Below, piece after piece: positions 1 to 8,931 of a stretch of DNA of 52,067 bases (positions within the stretch are counted from its first letter, which is position 1; each line of letters begins with the position of its first letter). The translations under genes and the position numbers were made by a program. Source of the stretch: Aestuariivita sp. (GTDB lineage: Bacteria > Pseudomonadota > Alphaproteobacteria > Rhodobacterales > Rhodobacteraceae); the NCBI GenBank assembly GCA_026709985.1, contig JAPORY010000057.1:1-52067 (forward strand), written 5' to 3'. The notes below the pieces were generated by a model, which worked only from the letters and a program-made list of their open reading frames with translations, did no database searches and was not told the origin of the DNA.

Positions 1-654
1 TTCTGTCGCAATTTTTTTCCCATGACTCCAATACCATTGTTTTTGCAAGCGGCTCACAAATTAATATTTTTTTTCGTCGGGGGTAGACACAGGACTCTGC
101 AAAAATCCATTTTTCGGATATCTCGTTGATTACTGTCCCCTCATTGGATTGATAAATCTTCAAGAAACAAGAAAAAGCTCAATATTCTCGACTTCCACAG
201 TGCGTGGAACTTGCTACGTTACCAAAAATGACCCACCCCTTTGTTTCTTCTGTTTCTTCATATCGCTCACACCTGCCTTGTGCAGAACGACGATAAACCC
301 TGCCAGACGGCAATATTCCTTTCGACGATTCCAGAGTTCGGATGGTCGGACAAGTATTCTGCGATATCGCTCACGCGGTGCTTGTCGCCATCGTGCCTAT
401 GCCGAAATTGGGATTCAATAAAACGACCAACTGCCTTTTTCGCCAAGTGCCACCTCTCAATCTGGTCGATATGTGATTGCGTCTTGGATTAGTCGCGACC
501 GCAGGGATGAGGAGTATATATCATCGCCATGACCGCCCCAAAACCAGTTACAATGCCCCTTGTTTAGTATGGACTTTGAACCAGGAACTGGCGGTGTCAC
601 TGAGCATGCCCGATGATCGCCTTTCCTTTTGTTTCAAGAAATAAAAAACGCCCG
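1..654. other. No confident gene
   Basis: No convincing gene is seen here. On the minus strand one frame is open from 488 down to a stop at 267-269 (about 73 codons) with a protein-like composition, but it has no ATG, no ribosome binding site and no recognised family, so it may be a gene remnant. The short open frames on the plus strand look random. Confidence 0.5.
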
Positions 655-2520
655 CTAGTTTTCCTCATACCACCAAACATGTGGGAACCAACTGCTGCCG
701 CGGTCACCATATAGCGGAATGGTTTTGGGATACCTTAAAGCCTCTTTATGCGCAATCCGACTGTTACCAATTCTCCAGATCGGTATAACGAAGCGACCGG
801 CAATTAACAGACGATCAAGAGCTCGAACTGCTGTTTGTAACTCGGTAGCTGAAGTTGTCTGCAGCATTCTATCAATGGTCGCATCGACAGCAGGTGACGA
901 AACTCCCATCAAATTTCGGGTTCCTTCGACGTCTGAAAGTTCTGATCCCCAATATAGCTTTTGCTCGTTTCCAGGTGATAGTGACAGATCTCGGCGGAAC
1001 CCGGTTATGTCGAAATCTAACGCGTTGATCCGTTGGTTATATTGTGCGTCATCAACTGTCTCAATATCAACTTGTATTCCTAAACGGTTGAGGGAATTAG
1101 AATAAATATCAACAATCGCTTGGTAGTCTTTTTCACCTTGTCGAAGAAGGATATTGAACGCGAAAGGAAGGCCTTGATTATTTTGCAGCACACCATTTTC
1201 GACACGCCAGCCGGCCTCATGCAACAGGTTGATCGCCTTTCGCAAGTTGCGACGGTTCCGCTCGGTACCGTCGGACTTTGGAAGGCTGTATCCCTCAAGA
1301 GTTCCGGGTAATAAGTCCGCTTCGAACGGAAGCAGCAAATCTAGCACCGGTGATTGCGCACTTCCGGGCCGCATAGCAAGTTGCGAATTTGAAAAGTAAG
1401 ATGAAATGCGGCTTTGCTCGGCTCCCGTGATTGTTTCGTTAATGAATTCAAAATTGAAAGCTAGAATCATAGCCTCGCGCACACGCCAGTCGTCAAAAGG
1501 CGGTTGGCGGCTGTTCATTACCAACCCAGTCATACCGGATGGGCGACCATGGGGGATTTCGGACTTGATTACGTCGCCCGACGAAACAGCGGGAAAGTCG
1601 TAAGCCGAGCGCCATTTTTCGGAATTGAACTCACGAAGTGCGGATAGTTCGCCGGCCTTGAATGCCTCAAATAGCACCGCCTGATCACCAAAAAACTCAA
1701 TGCGAATCACGTTGAAGTTTTGGGTTCCTCGCACCAGCGGCAAGTCAGCCCCCCAGTAATCTGGATTCTTTACCAATTCGAGAAAACGACCGAGTTCAAA
1801 GTCTCTTGGAATATAACTACCAGTTCCAATAGGAACTTTCGTTCCAGACGATTCAAAATCCGAATCACGCCACTGGGCTTTCTTTAGAATAGGCCGCAGT
1901 CCTGCGAGCAACGCAAGTTCGCGATTGTTATTTTTGAATGATATCCGAACTGTCTTTGGCCCGACCGCTTCGATCGCTTCGACTTGTGACCAAAAATTTC
2001 GATATCGCAAATGCCCCTTTTCGCCGAGGGTTTCGAATGACCAGATGACGTCGTCTAAGGTTACCGGAGTTCCGTCCCAAAATTTGGCATTATCGCGTAG
2101 GGTAAACTCAACCCAGCTTCGATCTTCTGGAGTTCGAATTGTTTCAGCCAATAGGCCATAGAGTGAAAAGGGCTCGTCCATTGAGCGCCCCATGAGCGAC
2201 TCGTAGGACAAGAAACGCAATTGCCAAGGTACAGCACCTTTGCTGACAAATGGATTGAGGCTATCAAAGGCTCCAACATTTCCAAGAACGATTTTGCCAC
2301 CCTGTGGCGCGTCCGGATTTACGTACGGCAGGCTTTGGAAGTTTGAGGGCAGGGCGGGCTGGCCGTACATTGCGATTCCGTGCGCACCGGGCGCGGCTCG
2401 CAATTCAACTGTTAGGGCTAATGTCAGAGGCGCAAGAGCGAGGCAGAATATCAGGAGGAGAGAATATTTTGACAATTTGTTTGATCCAGTAGCAAAGGGA
2501 ATTTGTCGGCTTTTTTTCAA
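655..2520 (-). CDS. YejA-like periplasmic peptide-binding protein (ABC transporter)
   Basis: This 621-residue protein is an extracellular solute-binding protein of the dipeptide/oligopeptide type (SBP family 5). The N-terminus has a basic stretch followed by a hydrophobic segment (about residues 20-40), as expected for export to the periplasm. The mature part begins with HGIAMYGQPALP, matching the HG-x-A-x-x-G-x-P-A-L-P opening of YejA-type proteins, which deliver peptides and microcin-C-like compounds to the YejBEF importer. Conserved SBP_5 segments follow (NPDAPQGG, the FDSLNPF region, FTLRDNAKFWDGTPVTLDDVIWSF in two parts, and WRVREAMILAFN). The length is normal for the family. The permease and ATPase genes (yejB, yejE, yejF) are not next to it, so it may be an orphan or its partners lie just outside the window. 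The gene reads away from the SOS-type operon to its right. Family assignment is secure; substrate is not known. Confidence 0.88.
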   Translation of the reverse strand: MKKSRQIPFATGSNKLSKYSLLLIFCLALAPLTLALTVELRAAPGAHGIAMYGQPALPSNFQSLPYVNPDAPQGGKIVLGNVGAFDSLNPFVSKGAVPWQLRFLSYESLMGRSMDEPFSLYGLLAETIRTPEDRSWVEFTLRDNAKFWDGTPVTLDDVIWSFETLGEKGHLRYRNFWSQVEAIEAVGPKTVRISFKNNNRELALLAGLRPILKKAQWRDSDFESSGTKVPIGTGSYIPRDFELGRFLELVKNPDYWGADLPLVRGTQNFNVIRIEFFGDQAVLFEAFKAGELSALREFNSEKWRSAYDFPAVSSGDVIKSEIPHGRPSGMTGLVMNSRQPPFDDWRVREAMILAFNFEFINETITGAEQSRISSYFSNSQLAMRPGSAQSPVLDLLLPFEADLLPGTLEGYSLPKSDGTERNRRNLRKAINLLHEAGWRVENGVLQNNQGLPFAFNILLRQGEKDYQAIVDIYSNSLNRLGIQVDIETVDDAQYNQRINALDFDITGFRRDLSLSPGNEQKLYWGSELSDVEGTRNLMGVSSPAVDATIDRMLQTTSATELQTAVRALDRLLIAGRFVIPIWRIGNSRIAHKEALRYPKTIPLYGDRGSSWFPHVWWYEEN

Positions 2521-2546
2521 TGGTTTATTTTATTGTAATTTTTTCC

Positions 2547-2575
2547 TTGCAAGGTGAGTGATAGTCGAGTAGGAT
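2547..2575 (+). promoter_or_regulatory. Candidate sigma-70 promoter for a small RNA
   Basis: TTGCAA (2547-2552) and TAGGAT (2570-2575) are separated by 17 bp and point toward the strong terminator at 2630-2655. No protein gene lies between, so the promoter would serve a short transcript. The boxes each carry mismatches to consensus, so this is a prediction only. The site also lies in the upstream region of the divergent YejA-like gene. Confidence 0.35.
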
Positions 2576-2581
2576 AGGCGT

Positions 2582-2655
2582 AATGCTCGAAAAGTTTCGT
2601 GCCTATGTGAAACCTGCCTCAAGATACTACGCCCGCCTTGTGCGGGCGTTTTTTT
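2582..2655 (+). ncRNA. Candidate small RNA (about 74 nt)
   Basis: A predicted promoter at 2547-2575 and a strong intrinsic terminator at 2630-2655 frame a stretch of about 74 nt without a reading frame. Inside it GTTTC (2594-2598) can pair with GAAAC (2609-2613), giving a first hairpin ahead of the terminator hairpin. This two-hairpin layout with a terminal U run is typical of bacterial regulatory RNAs. No known family is recognised. The alternative is that the terminator only stops stray transcription. Confidence 0.4.
2630..2655 (+). terminator. Strong intrinsic terminator
   Basis: CGCCCGC (2630-2636) pairs perfectly with GCGGGCG (2642-2648) around a five-base loop, and is followed directly by seven T residues (2649-2655). 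The orientation is plus. No protein gene on the plus strand lies upstream, which is why a small RNA is proposed. Confidence 0.85.
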
Positions 2656-2803
2656 GATGCGATCTTCCCTGAACGCCAATTTCCTTCCACTTTTTCACAG
2701 CCGCCCGATCATATTCTAGCACTGTCTTAATACAATGTAAGGGCGAATTTTGAACAGTTCTCTAAACGCATGGCATATTGGAACTTAGCAGGAGGAAATT
2801 ACA

Positions 2804-2869
2804 ATGCTCGGTGAAGAGGCCACTGAGCGATCTCGAACGAACATGGAAATTTTGTTGCATTTGATATGA
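2804..2869 (+). CDS. Possible 21-residue leader peptide
   Basis: An ideal AGGAGG (2790-2795) stands eight bases before ATG at 2804, opening a 21-codon frame that ends with TGA at 2867-2869, 58 bases before the SRAP gene. The encoded peptide starts MLGEEATERSR and resembles nothing known. The strength of the ribosome binding site is the only support. It could be a leader that affects expression of the downstream mutagenesis operon, or a chance match. Confidence 0.25.
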   Translation: MLGEEATERSRTNMEILLHLI

Positions 2870-2927
2870 AAATCAGGTCGAACCAAAAATCTCGCCACGG
2901 TAATATCAACGACTTGTGATTGCGGTT

Positions 2928-3608
2928 ATGTGTAACCTTTATTCTCAAACTAAAGGTCAAGATGCAATCCGACAGCTTTTTGATCCGGTTTTAGCAGCTA
3001 ATGAAACTTGGAAGGACTCGGTCGGCAATTTAGAAACACAATCAAAAATTTGGCCCGATATGCAAGCACCAATCATACGCCGTAGCAGTGACAATGGTTG
3101 GGAACTAGTGCGGGCGCGATGGGGAATGCCGACACCCGAAAAGTTTCTTATCGGCAAAAAAACAGACAAGGGCGTGACCAATATTCGGAATACAAATTCA
3201 TTCCACTGGAAGCGATGGTTGACCCCCGATCATCGATGCCTTGTTCCATTCACGAGTTTTTCTGAAATTGACATGAGAGCGAATACCGCCAAAAATTCGC
3301 CGGTCTGGTTTGCTTTAAGTGCCGAGGAACCGCTCGCATTTTTTGCTGGACTAAGGGTCGAATGGCGTTCGGTGCGTAAGCTGAAAGAAGGTATGATTAA
3401 AACCGAATTATTTGGATTCTTGACCTGCAAACCTAACACAGAAGTCGCGTCGGTTCATCCCAAAGCAATGCCGGTTGTGTTGACAAAACCAGAGGAATGG
3501 AGACGTTGGTTGACAGCATCTATACCAGACGCTTTGCAACTCCAAAGACCACTCCGAGATGGCCTACTGCAAATTGTTGCAGATGGAACAAAAAGCGATG
3601 CAACCTGA
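2928..3608 (+). CDS. SRAP-domain protein (SOS response-associated peptidase, YedK/HMCES family)
   Basis: This 226-residue protein belongs to the SRAP family, which covalently captures abasic sites in single-stranded DNA through the amino-terminal cysteine that is left after removal of the initiator methionine. The start is set at ATG 2928 rather than GTG 2916 because it places Cys directly after Met (MCNLYS), which the chemistry requires. A conserved Glu is found in RCLVPFTSFSEI (family norm RCLVPxxGFYEW, so the two aromatic residues are changed) and the conserved His in VHPKAMPVVL. The gene overlaps imuA by about 11 bases and heads the imuA-imuB-dnaE2 operon, linking lesion shielding to translesion synthesis. 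A half-matching alphaproteobacterial LexA site lies upstream at 2835-2849 but is not convincing. Family call is secure. Confidence 0.9.
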   Translation: MCNLYSQTKGQDAIRQLFDPVLAANETWKDSVGNLETQSKIWPDMQAPIIRRSSDNGWELVRARWGMPTPEKFLIGKKTDKGVTNIRNTNSFHWKRWLTPDHRCLVPFTSFSEIDMRANTAKNSPVWFALSAEEPLAFFAGLRVEWRSVRKLKEGMIKTELFGFLTCKPNTEVASVHPKAMPVVLTKPEEWRRWLTASIPDALQLQRPLRDGLLQIVADGTKSDAT

Positions 3609-4209
3609 TCATCTGCAACCGAGTGCATTTACCCTTGCGACAGCGCGAATGCATGAAGTCATGGGAACCGGATGGTATAGCTTTGCGCTCTATCAAGCCA
3701 CAAAACATAACGGAACATTATTTTGGATTGCGCCTGAAAAATCGAACCAAACACTGTTGCCAGACGGCTTGCCGCGTAATGTCGCCCATCGTCTACATTT
3801 AATCCGACCAAAAAATGAACGCGATTTATTATGGTCTATCGAAGAAACTCTCCGTTCCTCGGCCGTAGATCTCGTTATTGCTGAACCCCAGAAGCCTTTG
3901 TCGTTAACCGCAGGACGACGAATGCAACTCGCCGCTGAGAAAGGACAAACGACGGGGTTGATTTTTGTTAGGGAAGGGCAGGGAAGTAATGCCTGTGAAA
4001 CGCGTTGGAAATGTCATCCTCTTGCAGACCAATATGGAAATTTGACTTTGCATCACTGGCAACTCATAAGGAATAAAAGAGGAATAATTGGGGATTGGAC
4101 GGTAAGTTGGAATGGCGAAACGGATACTATCAATATGGTTCCCTCGGCTCGCCAGCGATATCGAACTCAGGAAACGACCGATCATCGGGCCGTTCGCGCT
4201 GGTTCATAA
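3598..4209 (+). CDS. imuA: ImuA, mutasome accessory protein
   Basis: The product, about 203 residues, is ImuA, a RecA/SulA-like protein that works with ImuB and DnaE2 in damage-induced mutagenesis. Family features are the HEVMGTGWYSFAL region in the N-terminal part, the segment LLWSIEETLRSSAVDLVIAEP (read in two parts) corresponding to the RecA-like core, RRMQLAAEKGQTTGL, and the late RWxCHPL and WQLxxxRNKRG segments. A start at ATG 3598 overlaps the SRAP gene by 11 bases; an upstream ATG at 3559 or 3583 is possible but would add sequence that looks like shadow of the SRAP frame. The gene overlaps imuB by 98 bases, an unusually long overlap. Position between SRAP and imuB makes the assignment firm. 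Confidence 0.88.
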   Translation: MQPDHLQPSAFTLATARMHEVMGTGWYSFALYQATKHNGTLFWIAPEKSNQTLLPDGLPRNVAHRLHLIRPKNERDLLWSIEETLRSSAVDLVIAEPQKPLSLTAGRRMQLAAEKGQTTGLIFVREGQGSNACETRWKCHPLADQYGNLTLHHWQLIRNKRGIIGDWTVSWNGETDTINMVPSARQRYRTQETTDHRAVRAGS

Positions 4210-5593
4210 ATCCGGTAATTCTGACCACCTACATTGTCTTAATTCTGACGCCAAAGCCAAAGCGCTATTTAGCGGTATGGCCCTGGCAGATGCTCGTGCG
4301 ATCTGCCCAGACCTCGTTACGCGTTCTTCCGACTTACCAAGTGAAGCCCTCGCATTAGTAAGTATTCGGCGGTGGGCAAGTCGCTATTCTCCCATAATCG
4401 CACGCGATGGGGCAGATGGTTTAATTGCGGATATTACCGGCGTACCACATCTATTTGGCGGCGAAGCAGGTTTGCGAACTGATCTTCAGGAGCGACTTTC
4501 ACGATTTGGAATAACGGCCGGTAGTGCAATTGCCGAAACTCGTGGCGCGGCGTTTGCCTTAGCCCGTCACGGTGGTGGAATCATTGCGGAAGGTAATCTA
4601 AAACGCGATATCGGGAAGTTACCAGTTTCAACATTAAGAATAAGTAACGATACAGTTCGAGCACTCAACCGTTTAGGGTTATCGAAAATTGCCGATCTCA
4701 CGCCACTTCCCCGCGCTCCACTCGTTCGACGATTTGGTCAAGGTCTCATCCTACGCTTGGACCAAGCGCTTGGCCAGCAATCCGAACCTATTTCAGCCGA
4801 GACCGATTTGCCACATTTCGGCGTTAGAATACATTTCCCGGAGCCGATTGGCTTACAAACAGATGTGACGGGTGGCCTTAAAAGGCTTCTAAAGCGATTG
4901 TGTCAAACGCTCGCGCAATATGAGCGCGGTGCGCGGCGATTGCGTCTTTACCTCTGTCGGGTTGATCACGATACAGCGATTATTGAGATCGGCTTAGCGC
5001 GTCCAATGAATGCGCCAGAGCGTATCGCGCCTCTTTTTTCCAAGGGAATCAATGAACTGGATGCGAAATTCGGCATTGAGGCAATGCGCCTCGTCGCCCA
5101 CATAACCGAGCCATTAAAACCTGAGCAAATAAGTTATTGCGATACCCGACAAACGAACGAATTGACGGATTTATTTTCGAGTCTGGGCAATCGGTTGGGT
5201 TTTGATCAAGTGCAGCGAATTTCTCCTGCCAACAGTACGATTCCTGAGCGAAGTTTTGTGCATACGCCAGCTGCATATAGTAAGATCAAAAAGTCCGAAG
5301 CACATATTAACACGCAACGGCCAGCAATTATCTTCCCACCCGAAGTCATCAGAATTGATTATCCGGCGCCCCCCGGAACACCACCCGCTCGGTTTTTCTG
5401 GCGACAATCAAAGTATAGAACCATCAAAGCTACGGGACCCGAAAGAATTACACCCGAATGGTGGTTTGACGACCCATCATGGCGATCAGGCTTACGGGAT
5501 TATTGGCGTATTGAAACCAATGAAGGCCTGCGAATTTGGCTATTTCACGCGCCAAAAATACAGCAGTGGTCCGCGCAGGGAACATTTATATGA
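4112..5593 (+). CDS. imuB: ImuB, Y-family polymerase-like protein
   Basis: This 493-residue protein is ImuB, the Y-family-like subunit that links DnaE2 to the beta clamp; ImuB proteins lack the catalytic acidic triad and do not polymerise. The N-terminus MAKRILSIWFPRLASD is typical. IADITGVPHLFGGEAGL, IAETRGAAFALARHG and LNRLGLSKIADLTPLPRAPL (helix-hairpin-helix-like part) follow in the family order. The C-terminal region contains PPEVIRIDYPAPPGTPPARFFW (split) and RITPEWWFDDP, followed by RDYWRIETNEGLRIWLF, the usual ImuB tail. It overlaps imuA by 98 bases and dnaE2 by the four-base ATGA, so the three are translated as one unit. Length is normal. Confidence 0.93.
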   Translation: MAKRILSIWFPRLASDIELRKRPIIGPFALVHKSGNSDHLHCLNSDAKAKALFSGMALADARAICPDLVTRSSDLPSEALALVSIRRWASRYSPIIARDGADGLIADITGVPHLFGGEAGLRTDLQERLSRFGITAGSAIAETRGAAFALARHGGGIIAEGNLKRDIGKLPVSTLRISNDTVRALNRLGLSKIADLTPLPRAPLVRRFGQGLILRLDQALGQQSEPISAETDLPHFGVRIHFPEPIGLQTDVTGGLKRLLKRLCQTLAQYERGARRLRLYLCRVDHDTAIIEIGLARPMNAPERIAPLFSKGINELDAKFGIEAMRLVAHITEPLKPEQISYCDTRQTNELTDLFSSLGNRLGFDQVQRISPANSTIPERSFVHTPAAYSKIKKSEAHINTQRPAIIFPPEVIRIDYPAPPGTPPARFFWRQSKYRTIKATGPERITPEWWFDDPSWRSGLRDYWRIETNEGLRIWLFHAPKIQQWSAQGTFI

Positions 5594-8500
5594 CGGCTTA
5601 TGCGGAACTCGGCGTTACGAGCAATTTTACTTTCCTCACCGGAGCTTCTCATCCTGAGGAACTCGTTAAACGAGCTGCAGAATTAAACCTTGCCGCTATT
5701 GCAATTACTGATCAAAACTCAGTTGCTGGCGTCGTGCGGGCATATTCGGCGCTCAAGGAGTTGGATAGAAGCCGTCAAGAAGCTGCTACCAAGCAGTCGC
5801 AGCCATCAGAGATGGATTCGAATGTTTATCCCATTCGAAACCTTCAGAGTTATAACGCCCAATTGCGGTCAGGCTATCCTCTACCGAAACTAATTCCGGG
5901 CGCACGCATTATACTGAAAGACAGTGACATAAGTTGGCTTGCTCTTCCAACTGATGTCCGTGCGTGGTCAAGGCTGACACGGCTTCTTTCGATTGGCAAA
6001 TTGCGCGCAACGAAAGGAAAATGTAACTTAGAATTTTCTGACTTAATTGAATGGGGCTACGGCATGATGCTGATCGCCCTTCCTCCTGATCCTTTGAAGG
6101 TCCAGTTTCCGAAGGTTCAGTTGCGACAGATATTGCGGCATTTTCCAAACAATTGTTTTTTGGGCGCCGTCCCGGTGTATGATGGGCGAGACCCAGACCG
6201 GCTGAACAAACTAGATTTCTTAGCCCAAGAAGTTGCTTTGCCGATGGTCGCAGTCGGTGACGTTTTAATGCACCGTGGCTCACGGCGCCCCCTTGCTGAT
6301 GTTCTTACCTGTTTGAGAGAGGGGTGTACGATTGATACGATTGGCACCCGCCGTTTGGTCAATGCGGAACATCGATTAAAATCAGGCACTGAGATGGAAC
6401 GAATTTTCCATCGTTATCCTGCCGCTATTCGCCGAACGGTCGATATCGCAGCCGCCTGCGCTTTTCAACTTGATCAGCTAAAATATCAATATCCAAACGA
6501 AACTCGCAATGATGAGCCGGCGCAAAGTCGGCTAGAGCGACTGTGTCGAGAAGGCCTAGATTGGCGTTATCCAGATGGCTTATCCAATCAACTTATCAGC
6601 CGCATAAAGAAAGAATTGCAACTGATCGAAGAAATGAATTACGCGCCTTATTTCTTAACCGCACATGACATTGTAAAGTTTGCACGATCACAAGATATTT
6701 TATGCCAAGGGCGCGGTTCGGCTGCAAATTCAGTCGTATGCTATTTATTGGGCGTTACCGAAGTGCCACCGGAAAGCATCACCCTTATTTTTGAGAGATT
6801 TATTAGTCGTGAGCGGGGAGAGCCCCCAGACATTGACATTGATTTCGAGCATGAAAGGCGTGAGGAAGTTATTCAATGGATATATGAGCAGTACGGTCGT
6901 CACCGTGCCGGTTTGACAGCGACAGTCGTTCATTTTCGATCGCGCGCAGCAATCCGCGAGGTTGGCAAGGTTATGGGCTTATCGCAAGATCTAATTGCCC
7001 GACTGTCTAGTCAGATATGGGGCTGGTCCTCATCAAGTCCAAGTAAAGATCGACTTCGAGAAGCTGGGCTTGATTGGGCCGAGCATCGGGTTTCGTTAAC
7101 GAAACATTTAATCGGTGAATTGATTGGATTCCCGCGCCATTTATCGCAACATGTTGGCGGTTTTGTAATTACTCAAGACCGGCTGGATATGCTTTGTCCG
7201 ATTGAGAACGCGGCAATGGAAAATCGCACCGTAATTGAATGGGATAAAGATGATATTGATGCGCTCGGATTGCTTAAGGTCGATATTCTCTCTTTAGGAA
7301 TGCTGACAACAATCCGCAAGTCATTCGAACTCATAGAGAAAAATCATGGGAAACATTTGACATTAGCGAACGTCCCTGATGAGGAAGCTTCCGTTTATGA
7401 AATGCTATGCAAAGCCGATGCTATTGGCGTGTTTCAAGTTGAAAGTCGAGCACAACTTAATTTTTTACCACGAATGCGGCCGCGGGAATTCTATGATTTG
7501 ATTTGTGAGGTTGCGATTGTAAGGCCGGGTCCAATTCAAGGTGGTATGGTTCATCCGTTCATCAATCGTCGCCAAGGTCGTGAACCGGTCGAGGATCTCG
7601 GACCGGAATTGATGGAAATACTTGGACGCACCTATGGGGTGCCTCTATTCCAAGAGCAAGCTATGCAGATTGCTGTTGTCGCGGCAGGATTTACGCCGGC
7701 GGAAGCTGATAAGTTGCGGCGTAGCCTTGCCACATTTAAACGGATGGGCACGATTGGAACTTTCCGTGACCGATTTGTATCGGGCATGCTTGCGAGGGGG
7801 TACACTGTCGATTTTGCGCGTCGGTGTTTTGCGCAAATTGAAGGCTTTGGAAGCTATGGGTTTCCCGAAAGCCACGCTGCTAGTTTTGCTCGGTTGGTAT
7901 ATATTTCGGCGTGGCTTAAGTGCCATTATCAAGCCATATTCACCTGTGCGCTGCTAAATAGCCAACCTATGGGCTTCTATGCCCCAGCGCAGCTCATCAG
8001 TGACGCCCGCCGGCATGGCGTTGAAGTGCGACCCATTTCAGTAAACCATTCAGATTGGGATTGCACGGTCGAAATGCGGTTAGATGGCGCGTTGGCATTG
8101 CGGTTAGGTTTTCGGCAAATAAGGGGACTCCGCCGTGAGGATGCTGATTGGGTCGTCGCGGCTCGCGGTAACGGCTATCCGGACATCGAAAGTTTGTGGC
8201 GAAAAGCCGGATTGCGCTCTGACGCGCTCGTGCGCCTCGCTGAGGGCGACACGTTCGCAACAATTGGCCTATCACGGCGGGATGCCCTTTGGGCAGTAAA
8301 GGCCTTACCGTCACCGAGACAACTGCCGCTATTCAGCGTTGAGAGCGAAAATATTGCGGAACCAGATGTTATTTTGCCGGCCATGACACTCGGACAAGAA
8401 GTTGTCGAAGATTTTCTGTCGTTGAGATTATCACTTCGGGCGCACCCGTTAGAACTTTTGCGCCGTCGGTTTCCTGATAGCGTACCGAGTAGCCAACTGC

Positions 8501-8931
8501 GGGACTTGCAGGGACGGGTGATGGTCGTCGGACTTGTGATTACCCGGCAGCGGCCCGGAACGGCTTCAGGAGTGGTATTTTTGACCCTTGAGGATGAAAC
8601 GGGTAGTGCGAATATTATTGTTTGGCGGAAAGTTTATGAGAGATTCCGCCAAGCCGTTATTGCTGGTCGTTTACTACAGGTAACGGGTCGAATTCAGCGC
8701 GACGGCGCTGTCATGCATATTATTGCAGAAAATATACAAGATATGTCGTTCGAACTTTCGACGCTTGGGGAAAAGTCAGAAAGCAGGAAAGCCGAGGATA
8801 TTCTTGTGCTAAATTTCGTAACCGAAGGCTCTTGGCCGATCCGTAAAGAGCTTCCGAAGCCTCATATTGCAGGAGCCCTTCACCCTCGTACGCAAGCAAA
8901 GAAGCTGTTCCCAAGCCGAGATTTTCATTAA
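5590..8931 (+). CDS. dnaE2: Error-prone DNA polymerase DnaE2
   Basis: This 1113-residue protein is the C-family translesion polymerase of the mutasome. The start is placed at ATG 5590, giving MTAYAELGVTSNFTFLTGAS, the standard DnaE2 opening, and an ATGA overlap with imuB. The N-terminal PHP domain spans about residues 1-250. The polymerase core has RGSAANSVVCYLLG, the acidic cluster PDIDIDF (Asp about 414, 416, 418) and the third Asp in LKVDILSLGML (about 565). FQVESRAQLNFLPRMRPREF (split), RRSLATFKRMG, and FGSYGFPESHAASFARLVY follow, then a helix-hairpin-helix region and an OB fold (VGLVITRQRPGTASGVVFLTLED in parts). The C-terminus SRDFH is the usual end of DnaE2, so the gene is complete. 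It acts with ImuA and ImuB after DNA damage. Confidence 0.96.
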   Translation: MTAYAELGVTSNFTFLTGASHPEELVKRAAELNLAAIAITDQNSVAGVVRAYSALKELDRSRQEAATKQSQPSEMDSNVYPIRNLQSYNAQLRSGYPLPKLIPGARIILKDSDISWLALPTDVRAWSRLTRLLSIGKLRATKGKCNLEFSDLIEWGYGMMLIALPPDPLKVQFPKVQLRQILRHFPNNCFLGAVPVYDGRDPDRLNKLDFLAQEVALPMVAVGDVLMHRGSRRPLADVLTCLREGCTIDTIGTRRLVNAEHRLKSGTEMERIFHRYPAAIRRTVDIAAACAFQLDQLKYQYPNETRNDEPAQSRLERLCREGLDWRYPDGLSNQLISRIKKELQLIEEMNYAPYFLTAHDIVKFARSQDILCQGRGSAANSVVCYLLGVTEVPPESITLIFERFISRERGEPPDIDIDFEHERREEVIQWIYEQYGRHRAGLTATVVHFRSRAAIREVGKVMGLSQDLIARLSSQIWGWSSSSPSKDRLREAGLDWAEHRVSLTKHLIGELIGFPRHLSQHVGGFVITQDRLDMLCPIENAAMENRTVIEWDKDDIDALGLLKVDILSLGMLTTIRKSFELIEKNHGKHLTLANVPDEEASVYEMLCKADAIGVFQVESRAQLNFLPRMRPREFYDLICEVAIVRPGPIQGGMVHPFINRRQGREPVEDLGPELMEILGRTYGVPLFQEQAMQIAVVAAGFTPAEADKLRRSLATFKRMGTIGTFRDRFVSGMLARGYTVDFARRCFAQIEGFGSYGFPESHAASFARLVYISAWLKCHYQAIFTCALLNSQPMGFYAPAQLISDARRHGVEVRPISVNHSDWDCTVEMRLDGALALRLGFRQIRGLRREDADWVVAARGNGYPDIESLWRKAGLRSDALVRLAEGDTFATIGLSRRDALWAVKALPSPRQLPLFSVESENIAEPDVILPAMTLGQEVVEDFLSLRLSLRAHPLELLRRRFPDSVPSSQLRDLQGRVMVVGLVITRQRPGTASGVVFLTLEDETGSANIIVWRKVYERFRQAVIAGRLLQVTGRIQRDGAVMHIIAENIQDMSFELSTLGEKSESRKAEDILVLNFVTEGSWPIRKELPKPHIAGALHPRTQAKKLFPSRDFH

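Noticed and set aside
267-488. Open minus-strand frame of about 73 codons with protein-like composition
   Set aside because: It has no ATG, no ribosome binding site and no family match, so it is reported only as a possible remnant in the intergenic entry.
636-652. GCGGGCG followed by a T run on the minus strand after the YejA-like stop, like half of the terminator at 2630
   Set aside because: No complementary left arm is present, so it cannot form the terminator hairpin.
2835-2849. Possible LexA site GAAC-N7-GAAA upstream of the SRAP gene
   Set aside because: The second half-site does not match GAAC, and such partial matches are frequent by chance.
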